NCBI RefSeq assembly: GCF_001540865.1
Contig: NC_033635.1
Coordinates: 9,675,565 to 9,739,564 of the forward strand
Origin: Ananas comosus
Lineage: Eukaryota; Streptophyta; Magnoliopsida; Poales; Bromeliaceae
Direction of reading: 5' to 3'
DNA length: 64,000 nucleotides
The position numbers were made by a program, and so were the translations under genes. Positions 1-10,204 of the stretch are shown here, piece by piece. The notes under the pieces were generated by a model, which was not told the origin of the DNA, searched no databases, and saw nothing but the letters and a program-made list of their open reading frames with translations. Every line of letters starts with the position of its first letter. Within the stretch, counting starts at the first letter, position 1.

Positions 1-455
1 AGCTTAGTCAGTTTATATGGTTCAGTATTTTTATTACATTGGAATATGTGGACTTTCATGAATGTAATAAAAGGATTTCTGGATTTGGTAAAATAAAAGG
101 TTTTCTACCCCTCGTGGTAGCTTTTATAAAAGATAAAAGTTTTCGCGTATGGAACAGTTTTCAAAAGATTTTTCGTGGACTTTTGTTTAAACATCGAATG
201 TAAAACTACGGTGTGAATGGTGAATGTATGAAGGTATAGCTATCTGTATATTCATTTAGTTGTGGTTGTATACTGTTTGTACTTTTGTACTTGTGCGACG
301 CCGTGTAAATATAGGGGAGACTCTGTCCGTGTGAACAGTGGATTCCCTGTATTTGTGGCGGATCTGGCATACTCTGGGGTCAGGTTTTCAAAAAAAAAAA
401 ATTTAAACGCTTTTCCGCTGTGTTTCAAACTAAAAGGGGACCCCGGGGCGTGATA
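1..455 (+). mobile_element. 3' part of an LTR (same family as the solo LTR at 10205-11858), cut by the window start
   Basis: The segment ends in CGGGGCGTGATA, a one-base variant of the CGGGGCGTGACA end seen on the other plus-strand LTRs here. Just upstream, at 297-362, is the GACGCC...GGCG hairpin typical of these LTRs. The last 220 bp resemble 11640-11858 in order and wording. It sits inside the 3' LTR of element D, because D sequence resumes at 456. GCTTT follows it, the same pentamer that forms the TSD of the 10205-11858 copy. The LTR start lies outside the window, so solo or full length cannot be decided. Confidence 0.75.
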
Positions 456-586
456 GCTTTTCATGGTATTAGGAGTCTTAATACCTAAAATCTGCAATTT
501 AGATCTTTTTAGAAGGTAATTACACAATAGTTAACATTATCCTCATTCTGAAATTAAGGTCAATTTACCCCAAATTTCATTCCTAA
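456..586 (-). mobile_element. Element D 3' LTR, distal fragment left of the Helitron
   Basis: This 131-bp piece matches 31302-31429 of D's 5' LTR almost base for base. It stops exactly where the Helitron begins, after TCCTAA. The D sequence resumes at 9431 with TGAAC, and the two pieces are contiguous in the 5' LTR at 31429/31430. Confidence 0.85.
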
Positions 587-597
587 CTAGTGAAGAT

Positions 598-617
598 ATC
601 CGCGTGTTGCAGCGGAT
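598..617 (-). repeat. Helitron 3' subterminal hairpin
   Basis: The stem is ATCCGC (598-603) pairing with GCGGAT (612-617) around an 8-base loop. It lies 11 bases from the CTAG terminus at 587-590. Position and form match the transposition-termination hairpin of Helitrons. Confidence 0.85.
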
Positions 618-1248
618 CGATTCTATAATAAAAAATGATTAAAAGAAGCTGAAGACAAAAGAAATAGTAAAAGCATAAGAAGAATAAGAAAAAAGTTGAA
701 TAACAAAAAAAATAAAAGTAGAAACAACTGAAGCAGCAATAATAGGGATAGATATAACGAAATTTAGAATTGTAGAAGTTGAAAAAAAAACTGCAAAAGT
801 TGGTGCCAAGAAAAAGCAACAGTCAGCAACAATAAAAAGAGTGTGTATGTATTTCATTGTTCAAAATAGCCTTTTGTACTACTTTATTAGTTGTTTTTTT
901 GTTCTGAATAAATGAAATGCAGATTGCGCTATTTATTATTAATTTATGTAAAAAATGCCTAATAATTATAAAATAGATAAAATATTTGAGCTAAAGAATA
1001 AAAAATATATAATGCTTAGATATACCAATCAACCAAATATGAAGACCCAATCTCCAAAGTCAAGATTATCCAAGATTGCAAATAACCTTAACCCATATAT
1101 TAAGACATAAATGGTAGGGCAAATAGTTATCAAAGGAGCACCCAATTTAAGCTTTACTCCCCCATTATTATATAAGTACAACCTCAGCAGAAGAAAAAAA
1201 GAAAATGCAAAACTATTCTCAATCTAACAATTAAAATCATAAAATATA

Positions 1249-3933
1249 TGTAATATACCGAAAATTCGGAAAACAAGTATCGAACTTTAGTCAAATTGAC
1301 CAAAGTGCGAGGATGGTACACTTCGGCAAGTCCGGAGGTGTTAAAATGATTAAAAGTGAGTTACGGGAGGTTTTCGAGAGCTAAAGAATCAAATTCTGCA
1401 AAACTGCAGGTTTTCAGCTCTCGGGGACCGGTCCTTGGTGGGAGAGACTGGTCCCCGAACGCGTGCAGAATGAGACAGCCGAAAAATCGGCTAAGTCCTG
1501 AAAAGTTAGCTCTCGGGAACCGGTCCCTGCCTGAGAGACCGGTCCCCGAGAGACCGGTCCCCCAAGGAGGGACCGGATGCATTGCACGCGGCAGCTCTGG
1601 CTGCGCAGGGTGGACCTTCGGGGACCGGTCCCTGCTCGGGGAGACCGGTCTCTGCCTGCGAAAACTGCCCAGTCCAGGCAGTGCACAGAGGTAAAAGTTG
1701 AGGGGTTTATTTGCATTTTGGCAACCCAATAGCTATGTTATGGGGCCTAATGAGATTTTCTCTCATTCTCTCCCTCACACACACTCTTTTCTCTCCCTCT
1801 CTCTCCCTAGAAGACAAAAGAGAAGAAGAAGAAAGGAAGAAAAGAAGGAGAAGAAGGAAAAGAAGGTGAAGAAGAAGATCAAGGAGCAAAGGAGCTTCAT
1901 CTTCTTCCTCTCTAGTGCAAGAAAAGGAAGCTTACAAGGTAAGCTTTGAACCCTAATGTAGTAAAACCCTAGAAATGGGTTTGAATGAACCTAGAAATGG
2001 TTTCTAATGGAATATCTAGTAGTTTGAAGCTTTCTTTTTGCTTCTTTAAAGATCAAAACCATGGTTGAGCTCAAGGTGAGCTTCAACCCACCTCTAATGG
2101 TGAAATCTAATCTAGGGTTTTGGAAAGCCTAAGAATGGTTCTAATGGACTATTTAGAGTATAATGAAGCTACTTTTGCTTCCCAAAGAGATCAAACCCTA
2201 GGTTTTGATATACATTGGAGCTAGGGCACCCAAATTGGGGCTTTTGCTCATGAGGGTTTCTAAGTGCAATTGACCCTCTAGAAACCTAATTGGGGGTATT
2301 TCCGACGCGTTGGTGCGTTCGGATTAACGTTGCGAAAAGCCGATCAAAAGTTATGGGCAAAATGGCCTAATAAGGGTTCGTTTTGCCGCAGGTAAAGAAC
2401 GAAGCATCTAAAAATCCCAAAGAAAATCATCGGAGCACCTTTGAAAGCCTACGAGGTGGGTGGTGCTTCTCAAACTCATTGAACTTCTCTCTATGCCTAA
2501 TGTGTCATTCATTTGAGCATGTATATATATATTGTTGCATGCATTTTAGGGTAAAGTAACGATGAAAATGTGATGTTGCATGATTGTGAGTACATCTTGC
2601 ATAATATGATGAATAAGAACTATGTAAATGTCGAAAACCCTATGTGTATGCATGAGAAAAAGTGAGCACCCAAAGTGAGCAAAAGAACCGAGTGACACTA
2701 TGACATAGATCGAGTGGCATTTGAAAAAGTAAAGAACACTAGAGTTAGTGTGATGCAAAGAACTAACGTGATGTAAAGAATGATGAAAATGACAATGTCT
2801 AAAGTTAAAGTAATGTGGGGAGTAAAGAACACAAAGTGCTAGAAGTAGCCAAAAGTAAAGAACGTAAAGAATATAATTGCTAGAGTTAGCGAAAGCAAAA
2901 GAAAAAGTAAAGAACCACGATTGCTAGAGTGGCAACATAAAGTGAAAGAAAGAACACTAGAGCTAGTGTAAAGTCAAGATTGAACTTATAAATCCTTTGA
3001 GTTAAGGATATGATCATACTTGCTATGAGTTCCGTGCTCGAGGGCGGTCGCTCCCCCTCGGGCGATGCGCTCCGGAGTTATGCATCACGGGTTGGAGTAA
3101 ACCCGAAGGACGGTCCTAGCGGGTGAGTTCCTGCGATGATGGACTTAATGTGAAGCAAGTTAATGTGGCGATACCCCCGGGTTAGCCTTGAGATTAAAGA
3201 ACAAAGAGCAAAGAAAAGTGCAAACACAAAGAACAAAGAAGTAACGTGTAAGAAACAAAGAATTGGCATAATCTGCATATGTTAATGTTGAGCATATTCC
3301 TTGTTTTGATATCAGGATATTCAGCAGTCATGTGTTAGATTGTTACTATATTTCAAGCTTTCCTTTCTATTATGCATGAAGTTAGTCTAGTGGGAAAGCT
3401 CGTGAGTGTTGAGGCGAACCCACTGGAATTGTTGTAGTTCTCACCCACTTATTTCCACAGAGCGCGGACGACGCGAAGCCGGCGACGCGACGAGGTAAAG
3501 GATATCGCGCTTAGTCAGGAGGCCACCACAGTTGGGTCATTTTGTTAGTAAACACCTTTATATCTTTTGTCTTGATGATTTAATGAGGTAAGGAAATAAT
3601 GTAAAGCTTATTTTGAGGTAAATGTGATGTAAGAAAGAAATGATGAAATTATGTAATGAAATGCAAAGAATCCTAAATTTAAGAGATAGATGCAATGTAT
3701 ATGATCTAAAATGAATCATATTACTTGTGAATGTTTAGTTTCCTTTTTCTTTCACTAATGGCTATTGCTTACCCTCGTGTAAGCCGTTTGTGTATGTTTC
3801 CGCTAGTGCTTTTCTCTATTGATGAAAATGTACATGTGATGAGCCTTGGGCGGATAGGGGAAACTCTGTCCGTTCGGCGTCTGTTTGACGTGCTCGGGTC
3901 GGGCCAAATTGGTGCCGGTCTCGGGGCGTGACA
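1249..3933 (+). mobile_element. Solo LTR (family 1), 2685 bp, TSD atata
   Basis: The LTR begins TGTAATATACCG and ends CGGGGCGTGACA, with perfect 5-bp duplications ATATA at 1244-1248 and 3934-3938. No internal region is present, so it arose by LTR-LTR recombination. It is the plus-strand counterpart of the solo LTR at 21296-23968. Inside, in order, are ACCGGT palindromes (1426-1652), a CT-rich then GAA-rich leader (1780-1930), a donor-like AAGGTAAGC (about 1937), a conserved ACGCGTTGG block (about 2304), a second donor-like GAGGTGGGT (about 2454), and two hairpins (about 3395-3445 and 3848-3885). The small ORFs in it look like chance. Confidence 0.93.
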
Positions 3934-3938
3934 ATATA

Positions 3939-5800
3939 ACTCTCAACAAATCAATCAATTGTTTCTTCCCAATCGGAGAAAAAAAATCTTGTATAAGTGG
4001 TAAGATCATCATAACCTAAATAAAACAAACACGTATAGTAAAATGTAAACACTAAGAAAAAGGTGAGTTTGATACATTGCTAAGTTGGCCTACTGTAATA
4101 CAATGATTTAAATAAAAGTGCTACAGAGTTATATATAATCAGCTCTAGTCAACTCAAAACCATAGCACCATAACGGTTCCAGGGGAGTTGGGGGCCGAGG
4201 GTTAGGAAAGAGGTGGCAACACGTGATAAAAGTCGTTGAAAAATTATAGTATTATAGATTTTACACAAACCTCACAAACTGCAGCAAGTTTCTAAACTTA
4301 AAAAAAAAATCTTCATTAAAAGAACTCGGGTATGTGAATATTGGGACTTATGTGAAAAATTTAAGAAAAGTTTAAAATATAAAATGGAAAGATAAAATAA
4401 AAATTTGAAGAGGCTAAGAGCTTTCATCTTTTAACAAATTACAAAAGGTACTTTACCTCTCCTCTCTCATGTCTTCTGCTATTGGAATTCTCTTAAGAGC
4501 CAATGGCTACAGTAGCTTCTTTAAGGCATCTAAGTTGCCTTTTTTACTTGACTTCCAGTAAAATACAATTAAACTGAAAAAATATAAAGGCTTAAATTTA
4601 GGTTAGCTCAAAAAAAAAAAAAAAAAATAATCATTAGTGTCCTTTACACCAAGAGCGATCATATCTATCATTGCCTCTTCAAGGTAGATAAATAGATAAG
4701 ATTGAAGAGGCTTTAAAAATTAGAGATCGATATAAATATTTGAGAAAAAAATCAAGAACACTTGATAAACAATTAGTCATCAACTCCTTTAAAAGAATAA
4801 GATCAATTTATCTATATAAATTCATTCCACTTTACAAAAATTCAAACCTAGGAGTGCTGAAATTGCTAATTTGATAAAACCATTTTACATAGACACTATC
4901 AATCCCTAAACATAAAAATACAGGGTTCTTTCTTATAGCTAGAAAAAATCGAGCAATGGTTGTATTGAAAAGCAATGAACCATCAATACCAAAGAAACCC
5001 AAAAGAAAGTTGATGAACTTCATGGAAAAAATATAAAAGAACATAACACATTTAAGATTATTTAAAAAAAGAAAAAAAGATGAAGATTTAGATTCATCTT
5101 TGAGTATTATAACCTTTAACTTATCAGCCTTGTGCTCAAGTAAGTTACATTCAAGCATGAACGTCCGTAGCGATTACATCCAATCTAGCTTAAATAAGAA
5201 CAGTAGTTTCATGCTATCTGCCTTGACATTTGATTATTGATATGGAACTTACATGAACTCAACAAAATTGCCCCATATCTGCCTTGAGAAGTTATTACTA
5301 TGTATTGTAATATATGCGCTATATTTATAATTGAAGAGTGCTTGATTTAAGTTCTGTCATTGATGGAGAAACTCATTATCAAAGTTTATATAAATTCTGT
5401 GCAGGGATGAATAATGAAAATCTACTCTAGTAGTTTCATCTAAAAAATAAAGCTTGAATAGGGCCCATAATAACTCAGAAGGCTGATTTCTTTAATGTAA
5501 ATGAGAGTATGAAATTAAAAAACTAGGCAGCCGTAATAATAATTTTTATTATTAAAAACTAATCAAATACCATAATATATATACCTTCCAGCTGAATAAA
5601 TCATCAATTTGACTGGCAACATATGTCAGATTGGAGCATCAGTTTGTACATCTCACTAACACATCAAGCAGAGAAAGAAAAAAAGAAAAAAATAATAATA
5701 TGACACATAAAATCAAACATTCACACTATCCATTTTCTGATGTTAAACCTTTGAGTGCCAAATATTTGTGATAAGGAAAACTTATAATAAAATATAGTCA
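3939..5800. other. Helitron interior without recognised genes
   Basis: This AT-rich stretch has no ORF that I recognise and no LTR ends. The longest frame (minus strand, 4832-5158) is hydrophobic and resembles nothing firmly. It could include remote ABCA introns or exons, since it lies downstream of the ABCA fragment in the Helitron's orientation, but I cannot support that. Confidence 0.4.
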
Positions 5801-5839
5801 TGCAGTTATATTTTCAAGAACTAAAGAAATATGATGATA

Positions 5840-6465
5840 CCGGTGTGTTAAAATATTTTTCATACCTCTGCTATAGTCAAGCTAATTATCAACTATTTCC
5901 TTCCTACAGTTCCAGTCTTAAATTTGCATGTGAATTATTTTGTGAACTTTTAGCTTATTGCTGTAGTGTGATGCCTTTGAGGTTTTCTTTTTCTATTATA
6001 TTATCCCAGATCAAACTTTGTCAAAATTAATAATAGATGTGTTTATAACTTACACATTTTCGTGTTGTATAATTTTTGTTCAGTTTTCTTTTTTCTGCTT
6101 GAGATAATGCATTTAAAATACTTAATAAATGAGGAACAAATATTTTGTTAGGCCAAACACCAACCTTGGAGCAAATGTTATCCCTACTTGAGATAATATC
6201 CTTATTGCCAATGAAGATGGTTCCAAATGTCGAATAAAGGAGACCGGTGACCTAACATACACATCTCAGTTTTAGATAACAATCTCGACAAAGAACCTAA
6301 TATATGTCGAAAATATAGTATAGGAAATACACACATTATTTTAATAAATGTGGTTTTCTCAGAACCATTTGGGCTTAGGCCTATGCATTCTCCTTGCGCC
6401 ATGGCGAGTGATAGGTTGTGGATTGCATGCTTGTTTGCAGTTCCATCCTTTTTAGGGTCAAATTA
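5840..6465 (-). pseudogene. Decayed fragment of an ABC transporter subfamily A nucleotide-binding domain, inside the Helitron
   Basis: On the minus strand four blocks occur in the order of a plant ABCA nucleotide-binding domain. First is a stretch with KKDGTANKHA and LSLA, then GEC and a Walker A remnant SPNGSEKT (6352-6375; family form GPNGAGKT). Second is GTIFIGNKDI with KVGVWP (about 6232-6150), matching the SGTAF..G.DI...MGVCPQ region. Third is ENLKG (5987-5973). Fourth is YSRGMK (5875-5858), like the signature YSGGMK. The blocks are separated by about 90-160 bp of AT-rich sequence, as if introns were kept, so it looks like a captured genomic piece and not a retrocopy. Stops and the degraded Walker A show it is non-functional. 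ABCA proteins are membrane lipid transporters; only part of the ATPase domain is left here. Confidence 0.72.
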
Positions 6466-6653
6466 TAGAATAATTTTTGCATGGCTTACCTGGAAAATTC
6501 ATTACATTTAAAATCTACAAAGTAAAATAATTGTGCATAAATAAAACATTTTTAGATTTCTTAATTAGAAGGTAATAAAGCTGCTCTATAGTATCCATCA
6601 AATGCATACTATGAGAGCTCATAGAATCCGTGATACGGAACAAATCTTGGAAA

Positions 6654-6834
6654 TAGGGCTGGCAAATGAGCGAGCCGGCTCGTGTTCGACTCGCGTTCGA
6701 CTCGATATTTGGCTCGCTCGAGCTCGACTCGAAATTAAATGAGCCAAGCTTGAACAAAAAAAAAAGCTCGAAATTCATTTCAAGCCGAGCTTGAGTATTA
6801 CTCAGCTCGTTCGAATTAGGCTTGAAAAGCTCGA
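6654..6834. repeat. GAGCTCG-rich imperfect palindromic repeat
   Basis: The block begins TAGGGCTGGCAAATGAGC and consists of GAGCTCGA/CTCGACTCG words on both strands, ending at a TA microsatellite. The first 12 bases look like a hAT-type terminal repeat, but I find no matching inverted end, so the class is unproven. Similar GAGCC/CTCG-rich repeats are common in plant intergenic DNA. Confidence 0.45.
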
Positions 6835-6871
<37 letters not shown>

Positions 6872-6930
6872 TATATATATATATATATATAGATATAGGT
6901 AGTATATATATACCCTATATATATATAGTA
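6835..6930. repeat. TA-dinucleotide microsatellite
   Basis: About 60 bp of near-perfect (TA)n is followed by TA-rich sequence. A second TA-rich block lies at 7193-7270, on the other side of a palindromic repeat. Confidence 0.85.
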
Positions 6931-6943
6931 TGAGTGAGTGGTT

Positions 6944-7187
6944 ACTATGCCTATCGAAAGTATAGAGAATCTGCGGTTTATTCGATTTTTGATTCTTTAG
7001 ATCACTGTCCTTAATTCATTTCTTATTTTTTGGGATTAATACTATTATTACCTTGTAAGAACGCACTTAATTCTAGGTATTAGTTAATCCTAGGGGGTCG
7101 CAATCATTCCAACCATACAATCTTGAATTCAAAGCGTCAAAATTCGAAAAATACAAATCTTTATATTTTCGAATAGGCATAGTAGTT
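6944..7187. mobile_element. Candidate MITE with inverted ends, inserted in TA-rich sequence
   Basis: The ends form an inverted repeat: ACTATGCCTATCGAAA at 6944-6959 and, reverse-complemented, ACTATGCCTATTCGAAA at about 7167-7183. The unit is about 245 bp, has no ORF, and is flanked on both sides by TA-rich sequence, so a duplicated target cannot be read reliably. The superfamily is not assigned. Confidence 0.55.
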
Positions 7188-7270
7188 CCACATTATATAT
7201 ATATAGAATATTAATAGTATATATATATTTATATATATATAGTATTATATATCTAGTATATTATATATAG

Positions 7271-8410
7271 TATATTTAAGCAAATAGATAAAGGTATAAG
7301 TATATTATGTATAGGTATAGCTGACCGTGAATAACTTGATTTAAGTTAACCTTGGGCCTAATGTTGTTGGCCTATAGACTAACAAACGTTAATAGGACAA
7401 ATAGAAGGAATGCGAATATTTTCATCTAACTTAGTACATTTTTAAAGTTTCTTTCTTTTTTTATAGATGCTTAAATTTTTGCAAGTATGTTGTTATTTCT
7501 TGTCTCTGTTTCTGCTCTCTCACCCTAAGGTGGCCAATGCGGAAGCCGTGCTAGATTACCAGTAACGAGCATATACCTGCCGGTTGCCTTACCTTTGCTA
7601 TTGAATTAGTATACTTGAGAAAAGTATACAGAATATTTTCTAAAGTAAAAATTAATTATTTCATATAAAATCTTTAATTTTAATATATGATGGATAGTTA
7701 ATCAATTATTTATCTGAATAATTATTTGTTTTGGACGGCATAAATGAAAAATGAATTAGATATGGAGATTGAAGGGCGGCAAGGAAATAAGACAGGGGTG
7801 AGGTTGAAAAGATATAGTTATTTCATACTTCATAAATTAGTTTTTTCATATTATAATGGACTATATTTTGGTATATTATTTTGTTACTCTTGAAACTATG
7901 TAGACATATTTTCTGTAATCAAATTAATAGTAATGTTCTATACAAATTAATAAATACTATTTGCATCGGTCGAGATGTTGGAGATATTTGCAAGCGGGTC
8001 TCGTTTTTTATGGTTTTCTGAGCTCTTCTCTGATTCTCGTTAATATTTATGTGCGTCTGTCTCTTTTGAAGCTCGGCTCGTTTATATTTTTTTATATTCA
8101 TATTCTCATATAACTGATGCTATAATTTTTAGTGTCTTTCAATATTAGTTTTTAAGCGTATATTGAGCTGCTCGTATTTTGTGCTATTGTCTTCCTTTCG
8201 GTGATTGTTTCTTTGTTCTTTCGTTCCATTCTCTTTTACGTTTTGTTTAATTCTTCTTCTCGTATTTTTTCATCTATCTCTTTTCCAAAATGATTTTCAG
8301 GATTTTTTTTTTGGAGATTTATTTATTCTAGTGTTATATAGATATGTATCGATATGTCATGCGATAATGCTTATTTGTCTTGTAATATCTGTTGTAATGT
8401 GGTTGGTCTA
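7271..8410. other. Helitron interior, no recognised feature
   Basis: AT-rich sequence without convincing ORFs. Short frames are rich in Phe, Ile and Lys, as expected by chance at this base composition. I see no RNA gene or LTR end. Confidence 0.4.
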
Positions 8411-8419
8411 ATATTATTT

Positions 8420-8640
8420 CTTATATTTTTGAAATTTAGATATTATCTTAAATTTTAGAATTTTGAAATTTGGATATTACCTTAAATTTTAGATTTTAAA
8501 TTTAGATATACACCTTGGAAGAGGGAGTTATCAAATTTTCGTATACGTTAAAATCTAAATTTTATCTTGAAATTTAGATTTTAAAATTCAGATATATATC
8601 TTGGAAGAGGAGATAACTCTCTCTTCCAAGGTATTTCTGA
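8420..8640. repeat. Imperfect AT-rich tandem/inverted repeat
   Basis: Words such as GAAATTTAGATAT and TTAAATTTTAGA recur with the motif CTTGGAAGAGG (about 8514 and 8600), which is then inverted as CTCTTCCAAGG (about 8622). The block could fold into a long hairpin. Confidence 0.5.
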
Positions 8641-9129
8641 AACTGCAATTTTGATGAATATAAAAAATTTGGTTAGTGTAACTTGGGTTTTAGAGGTGCT
8701 TACGCACAGATATAGTATCGCACTGGTATGCAAGTAAAAGCCAATGATATGATCTTGGAGATGATCAGACTGCCAAAGAATTTTAACATCAGATTGAAAA
8801 TATATTTAACCACTGCATAAAAATGGCAAATAAATTAAGATCATATAAACATTATCAAACCATTAAGGGATCCCATTTTGATTTCAATTTGATGAGTTTG
8901 AGAGAAAAATCTATTACCCAAATTTGACAGGCAACCGAGGTGCGGCAACCATAGAGGCAGTGAGGGTTGTGCGGACGCATTAATTGGAAGGGGAACCAGC
9001 TTCATTGCCGCACAATCCCAAAAAGCGAAGAAGGAGGCTGCTGCCAGGGAAGAGAGGAAAAAAAAGGTGAGGAAGCAGGAAAAAAAAAGGGTCGGGAAGT
9101 AGGAACTAACTGAGAAGGCAATAGATGGC

Positions 9130-9245
9130 ATCGAAGCGACGGGGAGACGGGATCGAAACGACGGGGAGATGGGATCGAAGCGGTAGGGGAGGCAGGATCG
9201 AAGCGGCCAGGAGATGGGATCGAAGTGGTGGGAAAAACAACCGGA
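9130..9245 (-). repeat. Minisatellite, about 23-24 bp unit, four to five copies
   Basis: Units of the form GGGATCGAAGCGGCNGGGAGA are repeated with small changes. Read on the minus strand they give the repeated residues RFDPVSPSP, but this frame is not supported as a real gene. It lies about 190 bp from the Helitron 5' end. Confidence 0.6.
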
Positions 9246-9430
9246 TCAAAGGGGCGACAACAAAAAAATCCCAAGAGAGAAGCGAGTTGGTTCAGTTATA
9301 AAATAAAAAATCAGTGCAAGAATAAAATGAGGAAGAGAATACTGACAACTGGGTCCCACTCATTAAGTCTAAAACTAAGATTAACATGACACGTGGCTAG
9401 ATAATACGGAGATTAATAGGTTTATATAGA

Positions 9431-10204
9431 TGAACTATATATGCACATACACCTCTATATATACATGTATTCATGCAGTTTTCAGCATATATATATGCAG
9501 TTTTCAGCATAGTCTCAAGGTCCCTATATACTAATATAAGTAGTAATCAGTTAGAAACCTCTTATTTAACACCTTTATACAGCAGGGAAAATCATTTTAT
9601 CTCAGATTACATCCTAACAATCCATTAATATATGCATATAGGCTGCTAGCAAGTTTCTTTAAGCCTCTACAAGCCTTAGAAGTTAAGATCACCCTAGTTT
9701 AACCTCTTATAAAGCAACTAGCATCACACTAAGTAAGAAATATACTAATTCTTACCTCAATTTCCTTCTCCCCAGCTGAATCCCTGCTCACAAGCCTCTT
9801 CTCTCAGCTTTTTAACCCTTTTTTTCAGCTCAACTTACCAAAAATCTGCACTCCACTAACCTTTCTCTCATCCACTACCTAGGTTGTAGAGAGAGAGAGA
9901 AAGAAACGAAATAAGAAGAGAAGGGGAGTTGATTCCCTATTCACAGCAGCTGGGGAAAGTAGCTCAGCTACAGATAAGATCAAAACAAGTGCAACTAACC
10001 CCTCCACAAGCTGAAATTTGCAGTTTTCACAAAACAGTCCCTATAGTTTACAAAATAGTCCCTGCACTAAATAGCAGCTGGCAACAGCAACAGTTTTCAG
10101 CAGCAACAATAACAATAGAAACAGCTGCTGCAACCAGCAGTAGCAGTAGCATTCAGCAATAGCTAGTGCACTTAAACCCCCCAAAAAAATAGGAATTCTG
10201 CTTT
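9431..10204 (-). mobile_element. Element D 3' LTR, middle fragment
   Basis: This segment is colinear with 31430-32217 of D's 5' LTR, including the CAG-rich GCAGCAACAG region near its end. It is bounded by the Helitron on the left and by the solo LTR inserted at 10205 on the right. The donor-like GAGGTAAGAATT (minus strand, about 9750) is intact here, while the 5' LTR copy has GCTAAG instead. Confidence 0.87.

Larger units (their letters stand above)
587..9430 (-). mobile_element. Helitron (non-autonomous), minus strand, inserted in element D's 3' LTR
   Basis: On the minus strand the element starts TCTATATAAACC and ends CTAG. It sits exactly between A586 and T9431, the A/T target used by Helitrons. 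The uninterrupted target is present in D's 5' LTR at 31429/31430, so both ends are fixed to the base. Eleven bases inside the CTAG end there is a GC-rich 6-bp stem with an 8-base loop (598-617), the standard subterminal hairpin. No Rep/helicase ORF is visible, so it is non-autonomous. About 2.7 kb of its 8.8 kb is a later solo LTR (1249-3933). It carries a decayed ABCA-transporter fragment, consistent with gene capture by this superfamily. Confidence 0.88.

Noticed and set aside
4832..5158. 108-codon minus-strand frame in the Helitron, possibly a further ABCA exon
   Set aside because: A weak resemblance to ABCA C-terminal text (YQIS, FEF) is too short and the rest is Phe-rich and unconvincing.
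6654..6665. hAT terminal inverted repeat (TAGGGCTGGCAA)
   Set aside because: No matching inverted end or 8-bp duplication was found within several hundred bases, so I list it only as a repeat.
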